The notes: generated from the letters alone by a model not told the origin. Shown: positions 1 through 7,764, numbered from the stretch's first letter. The stretch is 45,393 nucleotides of DNA from an uncultured Verrucomicrobiota bacterium (GCA_903838675.1 CAILZI010000091.1:1-45393), one strand, 5' to 3'. Numbers and translations are program-made.

Positions 1-727
1 CATGCGCCTCAACATCGAGCACATGGTCGCAAGCGCGAACTGGCCTGAAGCCTACACCTGGCTGGGTAATTTCTGGTCTGCGGGAGGCATCGCGCTCGGC
101 GGCCTTTCCGAGGTGGTGCTGCTGCTCGTGATCTCTCTCTATCTGGTGATTGATGGCAGCAAAACCTATGAATGGCTGCTGGCCTTCTTCTCCCCTTTGA
201 AGCGAGCGAAGCTGCGTCTGACCTCTGCGGAAATTTCACAGGTGATCTTCGGCTATGTGACGGGGCAGTTCATCACTTCGGCGCTGGTGACGGTGTATGC
301 GTTTGCAGTGCTGGCCGTGCTGCAGGTGCCAGGAGCCTTGATGCTGGCCCTGCTGGCAGGTCTGCTGGATGTCCTGCCGATCCTGGGCTTCATCATGGCC
401 ACGGTCCCGGCGTTTCTGCTGGCTCTGAGTGTGTCCCCTAGAACGGCATTTATCGTCGTGGGCATGTATCTGCTGTTTCATGCGGTCGAGACGTATTACA
501 TCGTGCCCAAGGTTTATGGGAAGCATCTGCGGGTGTCCACCCTCACCGTGCTGCTGGGCCTCCTGGCGGGTGTGCTGCTTGCAGGCATTCCTGGAGCCCT
601 TGCGGCGCTGCCAGTCCTCGCTTCTTACGCTGCCATCGAACGCATCTGGCTGAAGCCCTTTCTGCGGGACGGCGTTTCCGAAAAGCATGAACTGCAGAAA
701 GACGAGGCGTTTGGTGACAAAGCCTGA
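1..727 (+). CDS. AI-2E family transporter (PerM-like), 5' truncated
   Basis: C-terminal about 240 residues of an AI-2E transporter family permease. These are polytopic inner-membrane proteins, usually about 350 residues, linked to export of small molecules. Long hydrophobic segments alternate with short loops, and the family's typical central stretch is present (FGYVTGQFITSALVTVYAFA, then GLLDVLPILGFI near residue 120). An ATG lies at position 2, but family length says the true start is upstream of the window. The next gene starts 7 nt downstream, so the two may be cotranscribed. The substrate cannot be told from sequence. Confidence 0.85.
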   Translation, partial: MRLNIEHMVASANWPEAYTWLGNFWSAGGIALGGLSEVVLLLVISLYLVIDGSKTYEWLLAFFSPLKRAKLRLTSAEISQVIFGYVTGQFITSALVTVYAFAVLAVLQVPGALMLALLAGLLDVLPILGFIMATVPAFLLALSVSPRTAFIVVGMYLLFHAVETYYIVPKVYGKHLRVSTLTVLLGLLAGVLLAGIPGALAALPVLASYAAIERIWLKPFLRDGVSEKHELQKDEAFGDKA

Positions 728-734
728 GCCGTTC

Positions 735-1598
735 ATGAAAACGATCCTTTCTCTGCTCCGCGAGACCTTCCGGCAGTGGGACGTCCACAGGGTTCCCAAG
801 ATGGGTGCGGCGCTGTCTTTCTACACGGTCTTCTCGCTTGCTCCGCTCTCCATCCTGGTGCTGTCACTGCTCAGTCTCGTGGTCGAACGCAATGCGGCGC
901 GTGCAGAAATCGTCGGCCAGTTCAGGAACTTTGTCGGGGATCAAGGTGCGGAGATGATGGAGTTGATTTTGCGGGCGACTGCAGAGAAGAGCACCGGCAT
1001 TTTTGACACCCTGACCGGCTTTGGGGTCCTGCTCGTAGGCGCCTCGGGGGTGTTTGGAGAACTGCAGGATTCGCTCAATCAAATCTGGGGCGTATCCTCG
1101 AAACGCCACCCGGTTTTCACCCTGGTGAAAGAGCGCATTTTCTCTTTCGGCATGGTGTTTGTCATGGGCTTTCTCATGCTGGTATCACTGTTGTTTTCCG
1201 CAGCGGTGGCAGTGGCGGGCGGCCGCTTGCATGCTCTGCTTCCATCCTTGGACGGCCCCTGGGCCTGGGGCAATGATGTGATCTCACTGGCCGTTGTGGC
1301 CCTGTTGTTTGCGATGATTTTTCGTCTCGTGCCCGACGTGGCGATCACCTGGAAGGATGTCTGGATCGGGGCTTTGATTGCTGCGGTGCTGTTCGAGTTG
1401 GGCAGATTCCTCCTCGGCTTTTACTTTGGCCGCAGCGCACTCGCCTCCAGATACGGAGCGGCGGGATCACTCATCATCATCCTGGTCTGGGTGTATTATT
1501 CCGCGCAGATCCTGTTCTTTGGCGCGGCTTTTACGCGAGTCTATGCACTGAGCCATGGCTCGCATCAGAACGATGAAAAGCTGACGGCCGGGGTCTGA
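735..1598 (+). CDS. YihY/UPF0761 family inner-membrane protein
   Basis: A 287-residue polytopic membrane protein of the YihY/virulence factor BrkB family, once mis-annotated as RNase BN. The family signature GAALSFYTVFSLAPL lies near the N-terminus and is followed by about six hydrophobic segments. ILVWVYYSAQILFFGAAFTRVYA near the C-terminus is also typical. I chose ATG 735 because it gives the family's usual N-terminus (MKTILSLLRETF). An in-frame ATG at 687 lies inside the upstream permease gene. Function is not established for the family. Confidence 0.85.
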   Translation: MKTILSLLRETFRQWDVHRVPKMGAALSFYTVFSLAPLSILVLSLLSLVVERNAARAEIVGQFRNFVGDQGAEMMELILRATAEKSTGIFDTLTGFGVLLVGASGVFGELQDSLNQIWGVSSKRHPVFTLVKERIFSFGMVFVMGFLMLVSLLFSAAVAVAGGRLHALLPSLDGPWAWGNDVISLAVVALLFAMIFRLVPDVAITWKDVWIGALIAAVLFELGRFLLGFYFGRSALASRYGAAGSLIIILVWVYYSAQILFFGAAFTRVYALSHGSHQNDEKLTAGV

Positions 1599-1618
1599 AT
1601 TTCACAGCTTCACGACTG

Positions 1619-1662
1619 GGGGTTATACCCCATGGCGGACAAGGCACCTCAGCATCTAGCAT
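1619..1662 (+). promoter_or_regulatory. Palindromic promoter element, copy A (PRC-barrel gene)
   Basis: GGGTTATACCCCATGG at 1620-1635 contains the inverted repeat GGGGT-TAT-ACCCC at 1619-1631. It is followed after 21 nt by TAGCAT at 1657-1662, a plausible -10. The same arrangement precedes four other units in this window. The predicted start of transcription is near 1669, giving a leader of about 68 nt with a purine-rich AAAGAAAGA before the ATG at 1737. The in-frame ATG at 1632 lies inside the element and is unlikely to be used. Confidence 0.7.
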
Positions 1663-1736
1663 GCAGCCTCGATCAACGAGGCAATACCCCGGTTCAATTT
1701 GCATCAAGCAGTGCCGGAATAAAAGAAAGACACCTT

Positions 1737-2564
1737 ATGAAATTCAAATCCATTTTTATCACCGGCGCACTCGTCTTGTCCTGCGGCAGCCTGCAGGCGC
1801 TGGATGCGCCTGCATCACCTCGCGGAGAATTGCTGCATCCGCAGCAAAGCTTCACCGAACTCGCGGGCAGGCAGGTCTGGAACTACCAGAATGAGTTGCT
1901 GGGCCGGATCAAGTTCATCACTGCCGACATGGAAAATGCACGCCTCGTTGAGGTGGTCATCGCCTCCGGCGGCTTTTTCGGCGTTGGCGGCAAGCTGACT
2001 TCCGCCCCGCCCAGTGCATTCAAGCTGGATGCATCCAAACAGGTGATGCGTCTGGATGTCAGCAAGGCACGTTTTGATGCCGCGCCAAAGTACCAGTCCT
2101 CTGACATTGCACATTATTCTCAGCCGGAGCGTGTGGCTGCTGTGCACCGTTACTATGGCCAGAACCCCTGGTTCAACGAAAATGCACAGGCCGGCAAAAA
2201 CGCCCAGAACCTGCGTTTGGGGCATGTTGCAAGGACCGATGACATCCTCGGAATGTCGATCAAAAGCCCGACGGGGAAGTATCTGGGCCAGGTGAGCAGC
2301 CTGATGATGGACGTGCCGACGGGGCGGATCAATCAGGTCGTGGATGAAACACAATCCATGGCTGGCGACGGCAGGTTCATCATTCAGCCCAGGGCGCTGC
2401 GTTACAATGCGGCACACGACGGCTTCGTGCTGAATGAGAGCTTTGCTGCACTCAAAGGCGAACCGCACATGAAGTGGGTCGATCAGAGCCGCGAATACTT
2501 CCAGGAGGAATCCTCCGGCGGTCGCAAGATGCAGGCTGGCAATGTCAGCAAAGCCACCCGATGA
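1737..2564 (+). CDS. Exported PRC-barrel domain protein
   Basis: A 275-residue protein with a signal peptide (residues 1 to about 21, ending SLQA) and two PRC-barrel-like modules. The first is at about 42-125 (LAGRQVWNYQNELLGRIKF) and the second at about 165-245 (DILGMSIKSPTGKYLGQVSSL). PRC-barrels are small beta domains; exported versions are common in stress islands but their ligands are mostly unknown. I chose ATG 1737 because it opens a signal peptide after a purine-rich site. It is preceded by copy A of the palindromic element and followed by a strong terminator, so it is probably monocistronic and part of the shared stress regulon. Confidence 0.8.
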   Translation: MKFKSIFITGALVLSCGSLQALDAPASPRGELLHPQQSFTELAGRQVWNYQNELLGRIKFITADMENARLVEVVIASGGFFGVGGKLTSAPPSAFKLDASKQVMRLDVSKARFDAAPKYQSSDIAHYSQPERVAAVHRYYGQNPWFNENAQAGKNAQNLRLGHVARTDDILGMSIKSPTGKYLGQVSSLMMDVPTGRINQVVDETQSMAGDGRFIIQPRALRYNAAHDGFVLNESFAALKGEPHMKWVDQSREYFQEESSGGRKMQAGNVSKATR

Positions 2565-2611
2565 AACATGGGTTGAACTTTTGAGACGTGCAAAAAAGAG
2601 CACGATCAATG

Positions 2612-2646
2612 AGCCGGGGGCCGCAATGGGCCCCCGGCTTTCTTTT
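2612..2646 (+). terminator. Rho-independent terminator after the PRC-barrel gene
   Basis: A GC-rich stem (GCCGGGGGCC at 2613-2622 with GGGCCCCCGGC at 2628-2638, loop about 6 nt) is followed by TTTCTTTT. It sits between two convergent genes. Confidence 0.9.
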
Positions 2647-2664
2647 ATAGGTGCTGGACAGGAT

Positions 2665-3549
2665 TCACCTGGCCAGATGTACTTGGAAGAATCGTGACAC
2701 TTCGGCGAACTGCTCGTTGTTCAGGCGAAACCAATGACCTTTGTCAGGCACAACGATCAGCTGACTCTCGATCCTGGCTGCTTCAAGGGCGCGAAAGAAT
2801 CCCTCACTGTGCTCCACTGGAATGACTTTGTCGTGCTGGCCATGGAGGATGAGGAACGGTGGCAGGGAGGGTTTGAGATGGAAGACAGGGCTCGCATCAC
2901 CCGCCAGTTGGAGATGTTGTTCAACGGGCCCTCCCAGCAGTTTTTCAATGAGTCTCAGCCCAACTTTGCGTTTCTCATAAATGCGCCCCAGTTCGATGAG
3001 ATCGGTCACCGGATACAGAGCACACACCGCCCGAATGCGCGACTTTCCCTCGGTGATGCCGAGCATCGCTGCGAGCTGCCCGCCAGAAGACTCGCCGCTG
3101 GCCCCCATGCGGCTGGCATCGATGCCGTAGCGTGCGCCATTGTCGCGCAGCCATTGCGCGGCAGCATGGCAGTCTTCCAGCTGTGCCGGGTACACCGCTT
3201 CGCTGCTCATGCGGTATTCAATCGAAGCCACTGCGATACCTGCGGTGGTAAGATCTCGCACATTGACGTGGTAGCCCTTGCTGCCATACCTCCAGCACCC
3301 GCCAAAGATCCACAGCACCACGGGGGCGGGTTTGGCCGTCCGCGGCACATACAGGTCCATGCGCAGCTTGTGCCCACCCGGCGCAGCGAAGAGAACATCG
3401 CGGTATATTTTCTCACCCGGACGTTCTGGCCCATAGGTGGAGCAGCCTGCAAGCAGCAGCGTAGTGACGAGGCAGCAGAGCCTGCCGACAAATGCTGCTA
3501 TTTTTCCCGGGGATGAAATGAGATGAAGAGCAGGAAAGCGGGTGGTCAT
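2665..3549 (-). CDS. Lipoprotein alpha/beta hydrolase (BD-FAE/esterase-like)
   Basis: A 294-residue alpha/beta-hydrolase of the esterase/lipase group. The N-terminal hydrophobic segment ends in a lipobox (LLAGC, Cys36), which suggests anchoring to an envelope membrane. The oxyanion-hole region is FGGCW near residue 83. The nucleophile elbow GESSG puts the catalytic Ser at 154, and the likely Asp240 (HGQHD) and His272 (DKGHW) complete the triad. The substrate is unknown; small acyl esters are the usual targets. It converges with the PRC-barrel gene. Its first 20 or so residues before the hydrophobic stretch are longer than usual, so a later start is possible. Confidence 0.85.
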   Translation of the reverse strand: MTTRFPALHLISSPGKIAAFVGRLCCLVTTLLLAGCSTYGPERPGEKIYRDVLFAAPGGHKLRMDLYVPRTAKPAPVVLWIFGGCWRYGSKGYHVNVRDLTTAGIAVASIEYRMSSEAVYPAQLEDCHAAAQWLRDNGARYGIDASRMGASGESSGGQLAAMLGITEGKSRIRAVCALYPVTDLIELGRIYEKRKVGLRLIEKLLGGPVEQHLQLAGDASPVFHLKPSLPPFLILHGQHDKVIPVEHSEGFFRALEAARIESQLIVVPDKGHWFRLNNEQFAEVSRFFQVHLAR

Positions 3550-3741
3550 GGCATGACACTCATACGCAGCCGGGTCCTGTCAGTAATGCGTTATTTAACG
3601 GACCCTGCTGAAAACTGATGCCTGTGCAAAACACAGGCCAATGGCCGCCTGGCTCCAGGCGCTCGCGATTTGAGCTCCGCTTTGGCGACCGGCCACGTCT
3701 CCCATTCATCAGGGCGTAAAACTCCACTTCCAATGAGGATG

Positions 3742-3773
3742 AAAAAAATCCCGCTCCTTTGCAGAAGCGGGAT
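3742..3773 (-). terminator. Rho-independent terminator of the OmpA-like gene
   Basis: Read on the minus strand, ATCCCGCT pairs with AGCGGGAT (arms 3766-3773 and 3748-3755) and is followed by a run of seven T. It lies 32 nt after the OmpA-like stop codon. The rest of the 3550-3804 gap shows no gene. Confidence 0.88.
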
Positions 3774-3804
3774 CATGGGAAGCCGGCAAATGGGATCTGC
3801 GGCC

Positions 3805-4488
3805 TTATTTCGTCCGCACCACCAGCACGCGGCGGTCCTGCTGCATTTCAGCTTCGTTGCCATGAGGATACATGGGGAACATCTGGCCGTAGCCGTGGGC
3901 GCTGAGAGAGGTGGCGGGCACGCCGTAGTTTTGGGTGAGCACTTCAAACACGCTCTTTGCGCGGGCCGCTGAAAGCTCCATGTTGCCTTCGCTCGTTCCA
4001 TCGGTGCTCGTGTGGCCTTCGATGTCATAGATGGCGCCCGGTTCCGTCTTGCTGACCGCCAGAATCACATCGGCGACCTGCTGCAGTGCGGCTTTTGATT
4101 CACCGTCGAGCAGTTTTGCGCTGCCCTTCACGAACAATACGTGGAGAGTGACATACGGCAGCTCGCGGCTTTGCCCCTGCTCTTCCACCACGACCACATT
4201 GCGTTCCGAATTGTACACCCGGTTCGGCTGTCCGACGGTGTTGACCACGGTGGTTGTCTTGGTGGTTGTCACTGCGGCTTCCGGTGCCTGCGTGACGATC
4301 ACCATCTTGGGTGCTTTGGAAAGCTGACGGTGCAGGACGGTGGAGTCCTGAGACTGCACGACGACGGTGGCTGGGCGGACGACGAGGACGCCATTTGATG
4401 CAGATGTCGGGGCGACGACGGTGACCTGGGCGTGCAGGGAGAACTGCACGAGGCAGAGGGCGGATGTGAGTAACAATGAATTCTTCAT
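3805..4488 (-). CDS. OmpA-family peptidoglycan-associated protein
   Basis: A 227-residue exported protein. A signal peptide (about residues 1-20) precedes a low-complexity Val/Thr-rich region to about 112, then a C-terminal OmpA-like domain (114-226). The peptidoglycan-binding positions are present: Asp163 in GHTSTDG and Arg176 in ELSAARAKSV. The domain closes with NEAEMQQDRRVLVV, the usual final helix and strand. It likely links the cell wall to the outer envelope. There is no beta-barrel domain, so it is not a porin. It is transcribed divergently from the 4679 operon, with a copy of the shared palindromic element on its own strand upstream. Confidence 0.88.
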   Translation of the reverse strand: MKNSLLLTSALCLVQFSLHAQVTVVAPTSASNGVLVVRPATVVVQSQDSTVLHRQLSKAPKMVIVTQAPEAAVTTTKTTTVVNTVGQPNRVYNSERNVVVVEEQGQSRELPYVTLHVLFVKGSAKLLDGESKAALQQVADVILAVSKTEPGAIYDIEGHTSTDGTSEGNMELSAARAKSVFEVLTQNYGVPATSLSAHGYGQMFPMYPHGNEAEMQQDRRVLVVRTK

Positions 4489-4528
4489 AGGATGCTGGGT
4501 TGTGACTTTGGTTTTGATTTACGACTTT

Positions 4529-4572
4529 ATGTTTCGTGGGCCGCATGCTGTTTCGCCATGGGGTGAAACCCG
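4529..4572 (-). promoter_or_regulatory. Palindromic promoter element, copy E (OmpA-like gene)
   Basis: On the minus strand, GGGTTTCACCCCATGG at 4571-4556 matches the element with one change in the spacer. After 21 nt comes AAACAT (4534-4529), which fits the xAnnnT pattern of the other copies. The ATG at 4488 lies about 34 nt downstream of the predicted start. Confidence 0.6.
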
Positions 4573-4629
4573 ACTCGATGCATTTGGGTGACACGGGCTG
4601 GAACGGCTTTCGCAAGATGCAGCCAGGGT

Positions 4630-4672
4630 GGGGTTACACCCCATGGTGGCAAAGGAGTGGCCGTCCTACTCT
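4630..4672 (+). promoter_or_regulatory. Palindromic promoter element, copy B (4679 operon)
   Basis: GGGTTACACCCCATGG at 4631-4646 contains the inverted repeat GGGGT-TAC-ACCCC. It is followed after 20 nt by TACTCT at 4667-4672. The start codon at 4679 is 7 nt after this hexamer, where transcription would begin, so the mRNA is predicted to be leaderless. Confidence 0.7.
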
Positions 4673-4678
4673 GGCAGC

Positions 4679-4948
4679 ATGAACCAAGAACAACCCTTCC
4701 AGCCTGCTGAGTTTTGCATCCATCGCATGCTCGGAGATATCAAGCAGTTTGCCCGTCGTGAACCTGGCCAGGCAATGGCGGCGGCAGTTGGCGTGGGTCT
4801 TCTCATCAACCTGCTCCCAACCCGCATGGTGGCTGGCACAGCCGCCGTCATGGGGGCCATGCTGGTGCGCCCCGTCCTGCTCTCACTTGGCGTCACCAAG
4901 GCCTTGGAACTTTGCTGCCAGAAATCCTCCACCCAACTCCCTTCATGA
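4679..4948 (+). CDS. Small hypothetical membrane protein
   Basis: An 89-residue protein I do not recognise as a named family. A polar N-terminus (about 1-30) is followed by two hydrophobic glycine/alanine-rich segments (about 33-50 and 52-72), so it is probably a small inner-membrane protein. It resembles in layout the small stress membrane proteins of the YqjD/ElaB kind, but I cannot assign it there. The ATG at 4679 is chosen over an in-frame GTG at 4628, which overlaps the promoter element. It overlaps the next gene by 4 nt (ATGA), which suggests translational coupling. Confidence 0.65.
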   Translation: MNQEQPFQPAEFCIHRMLGDIKQFARREPGQAMAAAVGVGLLINLLPTRMVAGTAAVMGAMLVRPVLLSLGVTKALELCCQKSSTQLPS

Positions 4949-5283
4949 ACATCCCCTACGACATCGCCGCCGACATTCCTATTCCGACAACCGCCCCCCA
5001 GCCAGCCACGCAGCTTGAAAACTGCGTGCGGCAGCATCCAGGCAGCACGCTGCTGCTGGCCGCCGGCATCGGCATTGCCACGGTGCTCATCGCACGTGCG
5101 CTGACTCCGGTGCCACCGCGAAATCGCGCCATCCGCCTGCTGGAGGACATCCAGCAGCACCTTGCTTCGCTGGGCGAAGAAGGCGCCGATGCCGTGGGCA
5201 AAGGCATGGACACTCTCGGCGCAGTGCATCTCGATCGCTCATTCGGCAAGCTCAGCCGCAGGTTCAAACAACTGTTCCATTGA
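4945..5283 (+). CDS. Small hypothetical membrane-anchored protein
   Basis: A 112-residue protein with one clear hydrophobic segment at about 37-55 (STLLLAAGIGIATVLIARAL). It is followed by a basic, helical C-terminal half that could form a coiled coil (about 64-112). This layout resembles the C-terminal anchor region of DUF883-type proteins, but the order is reversed and I cannot assign a family. It starts within the stop codon of the previous gene and is second in a three-gene operon driven by element copy B. Confidence 0.65.
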   Translation: MNIPYDIAADIPIPTTAPQPATQLENCVRQHPGSTLLLAAGIGIATVLIARALTPVPPRNRAIRLLEDIQQHLASLGEEGADAVGKGMDTLGAVHLDRSFGKLSRRFKQLFH

Positions 5284-5319
5284 GAGCGTTCTGCCATCCC
5301 ATCCACAAAACACCCACCC

Positions 5320-5499
5320 ATGAAATCCCTTCTCATCTGCACCCTGGCCGTTACCAGCACACTGTTCATCTCCAACTGCATCTCTGTGACACAGAAAGAG
5401 CCGAATCCCCGCACCACCACGACAACGACGACGGAAAGATCCGTGGCCGTGCGGCCTAATGCCAGTGTGGTTCAAACCCAGACCACCCGGACGCAATAG
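5320..5499 (+). CDS. Small lipoprotein, 59 residues
   Basis: A short gene with a signal peptide and lipobox-like end (FISNC, Cys20), giving a mature peptide of about 40 residues. The mature part is rich in Thr, including seven consecutive Thr (about 32-38), and ends in a Gln/Thr-rich tail. Function is unknown. It lies 36 nt after the previous gene and is followed by a clear terminator, so it closes the 4679-5499 operon. Confidence 0.65.
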   Translation: MKSLLICTLAVTSTLFISNCISVTQKEPNPRTTTTTTTERSVAVRPNASVVQTQTTRTQ

Positions 5500-5523
5500 G
5501 CGGACTGGGCACGTTTTCACGCA

Positions 5524-5555
5524 GGCGGTCTGGCGCAAGTCAGGCCGCCTTTTTT
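5524..5555 (+). terminator. Rho-independent terminator closing the 4679-5499 operon
   Basis: GGCGGTCT (5524-5531) pairs with AGGCCGCC (5542-5549), with one G-T pair, and is followed by six T. Confidence 0.88.
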
Positions 5556-5588
5556 ATGGATGACGCACGGCATTGAGTTTTCCGCAGT

Positions 5589-5631
5589 AGGGTTACACCC
5601 CATGGCAGGCCGCACCCAGGCGCTGCAGTGT
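5589..5631 (+). promoter_or_regulatory. Palindromic promoter element, copy C (csbD-like gene)
   Basis: GGGTTACACCCCATGG at 5590-5605 is followed after 20 nt by CAGTGT (5626-5631), a weak hexamer that still keeps the A and T of xAnnnT. The ATG at 5639 is 8 nt later, giving the same spacing as copies B and D and a predicted leaderless mRNA. Confidence 0.65.
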
Positions 5632-5638
5632 CAGTCCT

Positions 5639-5842
5639 ATGACAAAACTCGAAATCAAAGGCGATTGGAACATCATCAAAGGCAACCTCAAACAAAAATG
5701 GGCCGTGCTCACCGATGACGATCTTCATCTCATCGAAGGCAAGCAGGATGAACTGCTGGGACGCATTCAGAAACGCACCGGTCAGAGCCGTGAAGCCGTG
5801 GAAGCCGCCATCAAAGATTATCGCGCGGCGCTCTCCGCTTAA
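5639..5842 (+). CDS. CsbD family stress protein
   Basis: A 67-residue soluble protein of the CsbD family. The diagnostic pattern is present: a start rich in charged residues, the repeated element [21 protein letters not shown], then [17 protein letters not shown]. Family members are induced by general stress (SigB in Bacillus, RpoS-type control in enterobacteria), but their molecular role is unknown. It is preceded by element copy C at fixed spacing and followed 35 nt later by an entericidin-like lipoprotein gene. Confidence 0.93.
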   Translation: MTKLEIKGDWNIIKGNLKQKWAVLTDDDLHLIEGKQDELLGRIQKRTGQSREAVEAAIKDYRAALSA

Positions 5843-5877
5843 TGCCCCGTCAGTCAAAGTCCAAACCCCACACTCTC

Positions 5878-6012
5878 ATGAAAACTCCCCGCACACGTCT
5901 CATTCTCTTTCTCCTGGCTTCAGTGCTTTGCACCCTCGGTGTCACATCCTGCAAAACCATCGGTCGTGGCGTCGAGCGCACGGGTGAGCATATCGAGAAC
6001 TCAACGCGTTAA
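5878..6012 (+). CDS. Entericidin-like small lipoprotein, 44 residues
   Basis: A very short gene encoding a signal peptide with lipobox-like VTSC (Cys25) and a mature peptide CKTIGRGVERTGEHIENSTR. This matches the entericidin A/B pattern (Cys, Gly-rich amphipathic helix, alternating charged residues). Entericidins are small envelope lipoproteins induced in stationary phase or stress. Here it follows csbD in the same orientation and is probably cotranscribed. The similarity is short, so the family call is moderate. Confidence 0.7.
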   Translation: MKTPRTRLILFLLASVLCTLGVTSCKTIGRGVERTGEHIENSTR

Positions 6013-6039
6013 TTGCACCTTGCCTGAACTCGCGACGTT

Positions 6040-6076
6040 GCTGTCAGGCCCAGCGGGTCCGGCAGCAGCGCTTTTT
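6040..6076 (+). terminator. Probable terminator after the entericidin-like gene
   Basis: A 12-bp stem with one mismatch and G-T pairs (about 6040-6051 with 6055-6066, loop AGC) is followed after AGCGC by five T. It abuts the stop codon of the convergent transglutaminase-like gene. Confidence 0.55.
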
Positions 6077-6884
6077 CATGCCTGGAACTGAGGGCGGTGT
6101 TCGTTCACGGTGACCATCATGTTCTGCATCGTGAAATCACCAAACATCGTGGCCAGCGCCACGTCAGCGGCATCGCGCCCGTAGGCGACGACGATGCGGT
6201 TCCCACGGGTCATGTTTTCCGTGGCGTCAAAGGTGAACCAGCGGCCGCCGATGTAGGCCTCAAACCACGCATGCAGGTCCATTGGATAGAGCTGATGCAG
6301 AAAGCCAACCACCATGCGCGCCGGCACATTGATGGCACATTGATGGCACGACACAGCGCGATGCCCAGATGCGCGAAGTCCCGGCAGACACCCCGGCGCG
6401 TGTTCAGTGTTTCCAGTGCGGTGGTGAAGCTGTTGCTGGAGCCTACTTCATTGCGGATGTTCTGGTGCACCCAGGAGCGGATAGTCGCGACGCACTGGTA
6501 GTTTGACGGCAGGTTGCCGATAATGGAAGTGGCAAGTGCTGAGAGCTCGTCTGACTGGCAATAGCGGCTGGGCAGCAGGTAGTGCAGCAGCTCCGGTGGC
6601 AGGTTTTGCACCAGCATCAGTGGCGCATAAATATCTTCGTCCACCCTGTCCTCGACTTGAACGCGATATTGCACGGAGAGATGAAAACTGCCCTGGGGCA
6701 TGACGATTCTCTGGCAGAGGTTGCCATACACATCCGTGAACTCAACCACGGGCACCTGGGGCCGGATTTGAAACTCCTCTCGCATGACCCACTGGGCCCA
6801 GCCACTGCGCGGGCGCAGCATGAAGATGGCCGGCACCTCTGCCATGAGCTGGTAATCAAGCTGACATGTGGCGTCTAGAATCAT
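6076..6884 (-). pseudogene. Transglutaminase-like cysteine peptidase, frameshifted
   Basis: Two overlapping minus-strand frames together make one bacterial transglutaminase-like protein. The first frame (from 6884) has the N-terminal beta domain and the catalytic Cys167 in [16 protein letters not shown]. The second (to 6076) has the His and Asp in [23 protein letters not shown]. They are separated by a frameshift exactly where an 11-bp unit (CACATTGATGG on the plus strand) occurs twice in tandem at 6325-6346. Removing one copy restores the expected [14 protein letters not shown]. This is either a recent inactivating mutation or an assembly error. Members are usually linked to proteolysis or peptide cross-linking. 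It is divergent from the BON gene. Confidence 0.85.
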
Positions 6885-6940
6885 GCAGTCTTTTTCGTCC
6901 CTGCTTGCGGATGAGCAACAGGAATTGATGCAAAAGAAGT

Positions 6941-6983
6941 AGGGTTATACCCCATCGCCCCGGCGCGGCATCAGCCATAGCAT
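6941..6983 (+). promoter_or_regulatory. Palindromic promoter element, copy D (BON gene)
   Basis: GGGTTATACCCCATCG at 6942-6957 is followed after 20 nt by TAGCAT (6978-6983). ATG 6991 is 8 nt downstream, so the predicted mRNA is leaderless. Another in-frame ATG at 6982 overlaps the -10 and is unlikely to be used. The palindrome could also serve the divergent transglutaminase-like gene. Confidence 0.7.
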
Positions 6984-6990
6984 GGCTCCT

Positions 6991-7764
6991 ATGAAACCCA
7001 TCATTCCGCCTGCCATCTCCCTTAGCATGGCGCTGTTTGCCCTGCTGCTCGTTCATGGATCGCTGCATGCGTCTGAAGCGGACGTCCAAATTGAAACCGC
7101 CGCCAAAAGCTCCTACGTCTTCAAAACTTTCCTCATCGATGATGCGATCAAGACAGAGTCAATGGATGGCGTGGTGACCTTGACCGGCATCGTTCACGAA
7201 GAATCGCACAAGCAGCTCGCGCAAGATACCGTGACAGGATTGCCCGGCGTCAAGAGCGTGACCAACCAGATTGAGGTCAAAGAAAGCCCGCCGGCAAGTT
7301 CAGACACCTGGCTCTACATGAAGGTGAAGGGCGCCCTGGCCTTTCATCGCAGCGTCAGCGCCTACAGCACCCAGGTGGAGCTGAAAGAAGGTGTGGTGAC
7401 ACTCACCGGAAATGCCTTCAGCCAGGCCCAGAAAGACCTGACCACCGAATACGCTCAGGATGTTGCTGGCGTCAAAGAAGTGAAGAATGAGATGACCGTG
7501 ACGGGAAAGCCGCCGGAACCGACTCTGGCCGAGATCATCGACGACTCCTCCATCAATGCCCAGGTGCGGATGGCGCTGCTGACACATCGTTCGACGAGCG
7601 CCTTCAGAACCATCGTGGCGACCACGGATGGCGTGGTCATGGTGGGCGGAGTGGCCAAAAACACGGCTGAAATCGATCTCGTGACCAAGCTCGTCTCTGA
7701 CATCAACGGCGTTAAAAGCGTCGTCAACAGCATGGTCGTCGAAGCCGCCGCCCCCAAGAACTAA
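6991..7764 (+). CDS. Exported protein with three BON domains
   Basis: A 257-residue OsmY-like protein. It has a signal peptide (about 1-28) and three BON repeats at about 33-98, 107-172 and 187-252. Each has the hallmark strand-turn GVVTLTG/GVVMVGG and ends in GVKSV or GVKEV. BON domains bind membranes or envelope surfaces; OsmY is an osmotically induced periplasmic protein. It is the first gene of a run with three tiny membrane proteins downstream. The start at 6991 is chosen from the fixed spacing to element copy D. Confidence 0.9.
   Translation: MKPIIPPAISLSMALFALLLVHGSLHASEADVQIETAAKSSYVFKTFLIDDAIKTESMDGVVTLTGIVHEESHKQLAQDTVTGLPGVKSVTNQIEVKESPPASSDTWLYMKVKGALAFHRSVSAYSTQVELKEGVVTLTGNAFSQAQKDLTTEYAQDVAGVKEVKNEMTVTGKPPEPTLAEIIDDSSINAQVRMALLTHRSTSAFRTIVATTDGVVMVGGVAKNTAEIDLVTKLVSDINGVKSVVNSMVVEAAAPKN

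Noticed and set aside
1619..1631. Palindromic GGGGT-TAT-ACCCC as a transcription terminator
   Set aside because: The stem is only 5 bp with no T tract, and the copies sit at fixed distance upstream of genes.
1632..1736. N-terminal extension of the PRC-barrel gene from ATG 1632
   Set aside because: This ATG lies inside the palindromic promoter element, and the extension hides an obvious signal peptide that begins at 1737.
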